43,622 bases of DNA from Candidatus Saccharimonadota bacterium (GTDB taxonomy: Bacteria; Patescibacteriota; Saccharimonadia; Saccharimonadales; Saccharimonadaceae), in the NCBI GenBank assembly GCA_017511865.1, contig JAFWIQ010000007.1:1-43622 (forward strand), given 5' to 3'. Numbering within the stretch: position 1 is the stretch's first letter; each line of letters opens with the position of its first letter. Of the stretch, positions 40,469-43,622 are shown in pieces. Both the position numbers and the translations under genes were made by a program. Under the pieces are notes generated by a model. The model searched no databases. It had not been told where the DNA came from and saw only the letters and a program-made list of their open reading frames with translations.

Positions 40469-41239
40469 ATGAAAACTTATATCGTGGGCAATTGGAAGCT
40501 GAATTTTACAGTTGGAGAAGCTTCCATCTATCTTCATAAATTGTTAAAAACATTACCTAATTATCGGGACATAGAGGTCGTAGTGGCGCCATCTACGATT
40601 GCTTTGCAGCCACTATCTTTGCAGGTTGATAGGCACAAGATAAAGCTTGGGGCGCAAAATGCATTTTATCGGGATTATGGAGCGTTTACGGGTGAGACTT
40701 CTTTTTCGCAGCTTAGGGGGATTGCGGACTATGTAATTGTGGGACATTCTGAAAGAAGGTATATATTTGGCGAAAATGATAAGATGATACAAAAGAAGGT
40801 GGCGGCAGCGATTAGAAATAAGATCATGCCGATTCTATGTATAGGAGAAACCGAGTCAGAAAGGGCTTTTGGCGAAACTACTGATGTAATTCGTGATCAA
40901 TTGATTGGTGGTTTGACTGATGTGGCTGACGACGATTTAAGCAAAGTGATAATTGCTTATGAGCCAGTTTGGGCGATATCTAGTACTAAGGCGGCTAAAT
41001 TGGCAACTCCGGATGAGATTGCTGAGGTGGTAAAGTTGATTCGTAAAACTTTGGCGGATATTTATGGGGAGAAGAAGTCAGAAAATGTACCAATTTTGTT
41101 TGGTGGAAGTGTGGGCTCGGCGAATGCGGGTGCGTATTTGACCATCCCTGGAGTTAATGGTCTTTTGATAGGGGGAGCGAGTTTGATTTTGAGTGAGTTT
41201 GTTGATATAATCGATACAGCTAAAAGAGTGAGATCATGA
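40469..41239 (+). CDS. tpiA: Triose-phosphate isomerase
   Basis: Interconverts dihydroxyacetone phosphate and glyceraldehyde-3-phosphate, the products of the neighbouring aldolase. The protein has 256 residues. KTYIVGNWKLNFT carries the substrate Asn and Lys, YVIVGHSERRYIF the catalytic His, IIAYEPVWAISS the catalytic Glu and loop 6 region, and LFGGSVGSANAGAYL the phosphate loop. The start at 40469 is supported by the canonical N-terminus and the -10 box 6 nt upstream; an in-frame ATG at 40442 lies before that box. The next gene begins inside its stop codon. Confidence 0.97.
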   Translation: MKTYIVGNWKLNFTVGEASIYLHKLLKTLPNYRDIEVVVAPSTIALQPLSLQVDRHKIKLGAQNAFYRDYGAFTGETSFSQLRGIADYVIVGHSERRYIFGENDKMIQKKVAAAIRNKIMPILCIGETESERAFGETTDVIRDQLIGGLTDVADDDLSKVIIAYEPVWAISSTKAAKLATPDEIAEVVKLIRKTLADIYGEKKSENVPILFGGSVGSANAGAYLTIPGVNGLLIGGASLILSEFVDIIDTAKRVRS

Positions 41240-41886
41240 ATAAAAAGTACATGGATTTTGTGCCGGCTAAATCTAATAAGACGTCGGTGAATCGTGCTAG
41301 GAAGATGGCTAGACCTGAATCTAAGCCGGAGATTGTGTACCCGAAGGTTAAGGCTGAGGCGGTCAGGTCGAAGCGAGAAAAACGTAAGACAGTTTCTAGT
41401 GTAGCAAGGCCTTCTCTTACAAAAGTAAGCGAGGGGATTGCTTTGGGCGTGGTGGAGGATTTGGAATTAGGTCTTGTGGAACCTGATACAATAGAACGTT
41501 CATTGAGCAAGCCTAAGGATGCTGATTCTGGTCGGCAAGAGGTTTTGAAAGCAAAGTCGGAAAAAGTGGGAGCTCGGAGAATGATACGAGGGAAGAACCG
41601 GCCTGTGGAAAAAGTTGTGGAAAAAAGCAAGGCGGAAAACAAAAAAGACGTTTTTGTGCCGCCAAAAAATCCATTTATTAACCAAGAGAAGGTCATAAAG
41701 CGACCGCTTTCTAAGAATGTTTATCAGAAAAAAGTGGAAGTACCTAAAGAGGAGCCAAGGGGTCCGGTGACGATTATTGCCAAACCAGAGAAGGATGCAC
41801 ATGTGAGTTTGGTGGTGGCGGTAATCTTGACGATTATATTAGGGGCAGCGGCTGGAACAGTGGCGTTTTTGCTTTTGCCTAAGTAA
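41236..41886 (+). CDS. Basic, low-complexity protein with a C-terminal membrane anchor
   Basis: The protein has 216 residues and no recognised domain. The first ~185 residues are strongly basic, rich in Lys, Arg, Pro, Val and Glu, and probably disordered (RARKMARPESKPEIVYPKVK; VEKVVEKSKAENKKD; FVPPKNPFINQEK). A single C-terminal helix (SLVVAVILTIILGAAAGTVAFLLL) ends PK, giving a tail-anchored topology with the basic part in the cytoplasm. It overlaps tpiA by 4 bp, so it is made with tpiA. A link between nucleic acid or polymerase and the membrane is conceivable but unproven. Confidence 0.7.
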   Translation: MNKKYMDFVPAKSNKTSVNRARKMARPESKPEIVYPKVKAEAVRSKREKRKTVSSVARPSLTKVSEGIALGVVEDLELGLVEPDTIERSLSKPKDADSGRQEVLKAKSEKVGARRMIRGKNRPVEKVVEKSKAENKKDVFVPPKNPFINQEKVIKRPLSKNVYQKKVEVPKEEPRGPVTIIAKPEKDAHVSLVVAVILTIILGAAAGTVAFLLLPK

Positions 41887-41894
41887 AGGAGTTT

Positions 41895-42206
41895 ATGAAT
41901 AATCCCCTTTTGAAATATGTCATGAAGACGAAAAAGACGGATGTTTTTCATTCGTCAGTATTTGGGAGGGCTCAGAATGGAAGTGGGGTTGGCGTGGTTT
42001 CTTCGGGGAGTTTTTCGGAGAGGCGTTCTTTGAATAGCAATCGCGGGATACTTGGTGGTTATGGTAAATCTAGAATAGTGGGTGAAGCAAGAGGCGCTGT
42101 TCCCAGGGCAAAGCAATACGAAAAGCCTCAAGTGGCTAAGCCACAACTAGATAATGGACCCAAGGTGGCATCTCCAGTCAGAGGAAATCCTGGCATTTCG
42201 AGATAG
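41895..42206 (+). CDS. Small basic protein, probably disordered
   Basis: The protein has 103 residues: MNNPLLKYVMKTKKTDVFHS, then a Ser/Gly/Arg-rich region (VVSSGSFSERRSLNSNRGIL) and KPQVAKPQLDNGPKV near the end. No family, membrane segment or fold is evident. AAAGGAG stands 4 nt before the start, and it follows the tail-anchored protein gene by 8 bp. The frame is in a leading-strand operon without overlap with other frames, which supports it being real. Confidence 0.55.
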   Translation: MNNPLLKYVMKTKKTDVFHSSVFGRAQNGSGVGVVSSGSFSERRSLNSNRGILGGYGKSRIVGEARGAVPRAKQYEKPQVAKPQLDNGPKVASPVRGNPGISR

Positions 42207-42208
42207 AT

Positions 42209-42403
42209 ATGAAACGATTTTTGCTGTATTTATGTAGGTGGCAGTTGTCTAGCCCTATATTGGCATTGTGTTTGTCTTGGCTAGAGCCAGTGGGCACGGC
42301 ATTGGCTACCGTGATAGCAAATTTAATTGGTGGGGCAATTTTCTATTGGGTGGATTTGAAAATTTTTAGAAAAGATGACAAGAAAGATGAGGATGAAGAA
42401 TAG
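42209..42403 (+). CDS. Small membrane protein of 64 residues
   Basis: The product has one or two hydrophobic helices (SSPILALCLSWLEPVG; ALATVIANLIGGAIFYWVDL) after a basic N-terminus MKRFLLYLCRW, and a charged tail KDDKKDEDEE. It begins 2 nt after the preceding stop with no clear ribosome site, so it depends on translational coupling. No family is recognised. It is the last gene of the tpiA operon as far as can be seen. Confidence 0.6.
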   Translation: MKRFLLYLCRWQLSSPILALCLSWLEPVGTALATVIANLIGGAIFYWVDLKIFRKDDKKDEDEE

Positions 42404-42438
42404 AAAGTTGCTTATTATGGATATATATTGATTTCATG

Positions 42439-42455
42439 TATAATGAATTTAGGAG
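42439..42455 (+). promoter_or_regulatory. Promoter and ribosome site of the nuclease-repeat gene
   Basis: TATAAT at 42439-42444, then AGGAG at 42451-42455 and ATG at 42461. The leader would be about 10 nt. Confidence 0.55.
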
Positions 42456-42460
42456 AAACT

Positions 42461-43622
42461 ATGAATTTAATAGAAACGACACATTTGTCTGGAGAATCAA
42501 ATGAAGTCGAGCAAAGAGCTAATTATATAAAAATCAGTAAAGGAGTTTTAGGGGTTTATGATCAAGCTCCAGAAGGCAATTTGGTCGGTAAAATTGATAT
42601 TAATGCGCAAAATGCGGACGAGGTTTTGAGGAGTGAACTTGGAGAAAATGAAGATATTTACTCACCAGAAGAAAAAGATATAATTGTAGAAACAACAAAA
42701 CGTGTTTCTTTTGGCACAAGTTTTCCGGAAAACGCAATAGCTTTTTATTTAGCAAAAACTAATAGTGCTATTACACAGAGGTCAAGGCCGGATTGGCTTA
42801 AGAATCCAGACACCGAGCGTAATTTAGAAGTGGATATATTTGTTGATCCGCCTGGAGTTGGAATCGAATACGATGGCTGGCGGTATCATCAAGATTCGGA
42901 ACGCGACGTAAAAAAGGATCAGATAGCAAGAGAGCATGGTTATCGTATTATTCATATCCGTGAAAAAGGTTGCCCAGATCTTTCAGAAGATTCAGTCTGT
43001 ATTGAACGTGATAATAATGGAAAAAACAGTGATTTGAGTGAGTGTATTAGGAAGTGTTGTCGATTGTTGGGTGCTCCCGAATTGGATATCGACGTTGCTC
43101 GCGACAAGAAGGAAATCATGGCCTTTATGCAAAAAACAATACTTGATAAACTTAAGTCCATCGATGCTTTAATTAAACTCGGTTACGAAGAAGATGATGC
43201 AAAGGATATTACTAGTAATATTACACTTTCGGACCTTAATTTGTCTGGTAAGATTTACAGAAATTTTGTTTTTTTGCAAGAACTTGGTTACTCACGAGAT
43301 GAGGTAATTAAGATGACTAAATCATTGCCAACTATTTATAGTCTTTCAATTGACAATATGAAACAGAAGATTTCAGATATGCAAGGACTTGGTTACTCAC
43401 GAGATGAGGTAATTAAGATGACTAAATCATTGCCAGCAATCTATAGCTATTCAATTGACAATATGAAACAGAAAATCTTAGATTTACAAGAACTGGGTTA
43501 TTCACGAGACGATGTGATTAAGATGACTAAATCATTGCCAACTATTTATAGTCTTTCAATTGACAATATGAAACAGAAGATTTCAGATATGCAAGAGCTG
43601 GGTTATTCACAAGACGATGTGA
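42461..43622 (+). CDS. DUF559/Vsr-like nuclease domain fused to mTERF-like repeats (3' end outside window)
   Basis: The frame is open to the window edge, giving 387 residues. Residues ~85-172 read like a PD-(D/E)XK endonuclease of the DUF559/very-short-patch-repair type: SFPENAIAFYLAK, then RNLEVDIFVDPPGVGIEYDG (Asp, Glu and YDG core), VKKDQIAREHGYRIIHIRE. After a helical linker and one divergent repeat (~235-272), 35-residue units begin at residue 273: LQELGYSRDEVIKMTKSL, PTIYSLSIDNMKQKISDM. Three full copies and part of a fourth are seen. Leu-x-x-Leu-Gly, Pro after the helix and Leu/Tyr spacing match mTERF motifs of mitochondrial and plastid nucleic-acid-binding proteins. It presumably binds nucleic acid with the repeats and cuts with the nuclease; the target is unknown. 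Confidence 0.8.
   Translation, partial: MNLIETTHLSGESNEVEQRANYIKISKGVLGVYDQAPEGNLVGKIDINAQNADEVLRSELGENEDIYSPEEKDIIVETTKRVSFGTSFPENAIAFYLAKTNSAITQRSRPDWLKNPDTERNLEVDIFVDPPGVGIEYDGWRYHQDSERDVKKDQIAREHGYRIIHIREKGCPDLSEDSVCIERDNNGKNSDLSECIRKCCRLLGAPELDIDVARDKKEIMAFMQKTILDKLKSIDALIKLGYEEDDAKDITSNITLSDLNLSGKIYRNFVFLQELGYSRDEVIKMTKSLPTIYSLSIDNMKQKISDMQGLGYSRDEVIKMTKSLPAIYSYSIDNMKQKILDLQELGYSRDDVIKMTKSLPTIYSLSIDNMKQKISDMQELGYSQDDV
43277..43622 (+). repeat. Near-identical 105-bp tandem coding repeats
   Basis: Units at 43277-43381, 43382-43486, 43487-43591 and the start of a fourth at 43592. They keep frame and differ by few bases, many silent. The high DNA identity implies recent expansion by slippage or recombination; copy number could vary between strains. 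Confidence 0.95.

Noticed and set aside
41953-42146. A minus-strand frame across the small basic 103-residue gene
   Set aside because: No ribosome site, against the operon direction, and the plus frame has AAAGGAG at ideal spacing.
43277-43622. Tandem repeats considered as a CRISPR array
   Set aside because: Units are 105 bp without unique spacers, keep reading frame and encode a coherent helical repeat.
1-43622. UGA recoded as glycine, as in Gracilibacteria/Absconditabacteria
   Set aside because: TGA ends several complete genes (for example glmM, the LTD protein, tpiA) and is absent inside conserved genes.

Overview
This window looks like a chromosomal stretch of a Candidatus Saccharibacteria (TM7) or closely related Patescibacteria/CPR genome. 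That placement is an inference from gene content and style. Genes are compact and abut or overlap by 4 bp (ATGA). Type IV pilus genes and lamin-tail and other surface proteins are present, and many promoters sit directly on start codons. HrcA and GrpE are short, and a class I aldolase carries a PfkB-like N-terminal domain. TGA is used as a normal stop (for example in glmM, the LTD protein and tpiA), so the UGA-glycine code of Gracilibacteria/Absconditabacteria does not apply. From about 1.9 to 42 kb the plus strand is rich in G over C whichever strand is coding, which suggests it is the leading strand.

Layout. 1-1.8 kb: end of a possible TetR-type regulator, a LiaF-like membrane protein and a metallo-beta-lactamase-fold hydrolase. 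1.9-10.3 kb: glmS, then a glycan cassette (polyprenyl-phosphate sugar transferase, GT4 glycosyltransferase, O-antigen-ligase-like protein), facing a minus-strand pta-glmM-GNAT operon. GlmS and GlmM are two steps of UDP-GlcNAc precursor synthesis and fit beside the cassette. 10.4-12.4 kb: dnaK with two CIRCE operators. 12.5-14.4 kb: a large secreted surface protein. 14.4-19 kb: a tiny basic protein, tRNA-Ser with a degenerate second copy of its 3' end, pyrG, pilB, a methyltransferase and tRNA-Arg. 19-23.6 kb: aspS, a CBS-pair protein, a DsbA-like thioredoxin, a small transcript with a 28-codon frame, a membrane protein and a 67-aa protein. 23.7-30.9 kb: tRNA-Ile(UAU), then an operon of a DivIC/FtsB-like protein followed by four pilin-type proteins (the last 1042 aa with adhesin-like domains), then initiator tRNA. 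30.9-35.7 kb: a flavoprotein lacking its redox cysteines, with a small ORF and a membrane protein; an LTD protein; an adenylate kinase; an 88-aa protein. 35.8-42.4 kb: hrcA-grpE, an L25 protein, the PfkB/aldolase fusion, a HAD phosphatase/phosphomannomutase-like protein, and tpiA with three unknown genes. 42.46 kb to the end: an unfinished gene joining a DUF559/Vsr-like nuclease domain to near-identical 35-residue mTERF-like repeats.

The most notable items are the nuclease-mTERF-repeat fusion at the right edge; the systematic leaderless gene architecture, with extended -10 boxes ending 6-7 nt before ATG and sometimes containing the upstream stop codon; the PfkB/aldolase fusion with a lost kinase aspartate; the cysteine-less disulfide-reductase-like flavoprotein; unusual tRNA features (Ile-UAU, C33 in Arg-UCU, altered 3GC motif in the initiator); and two tiny genes with C-ending codon bias.
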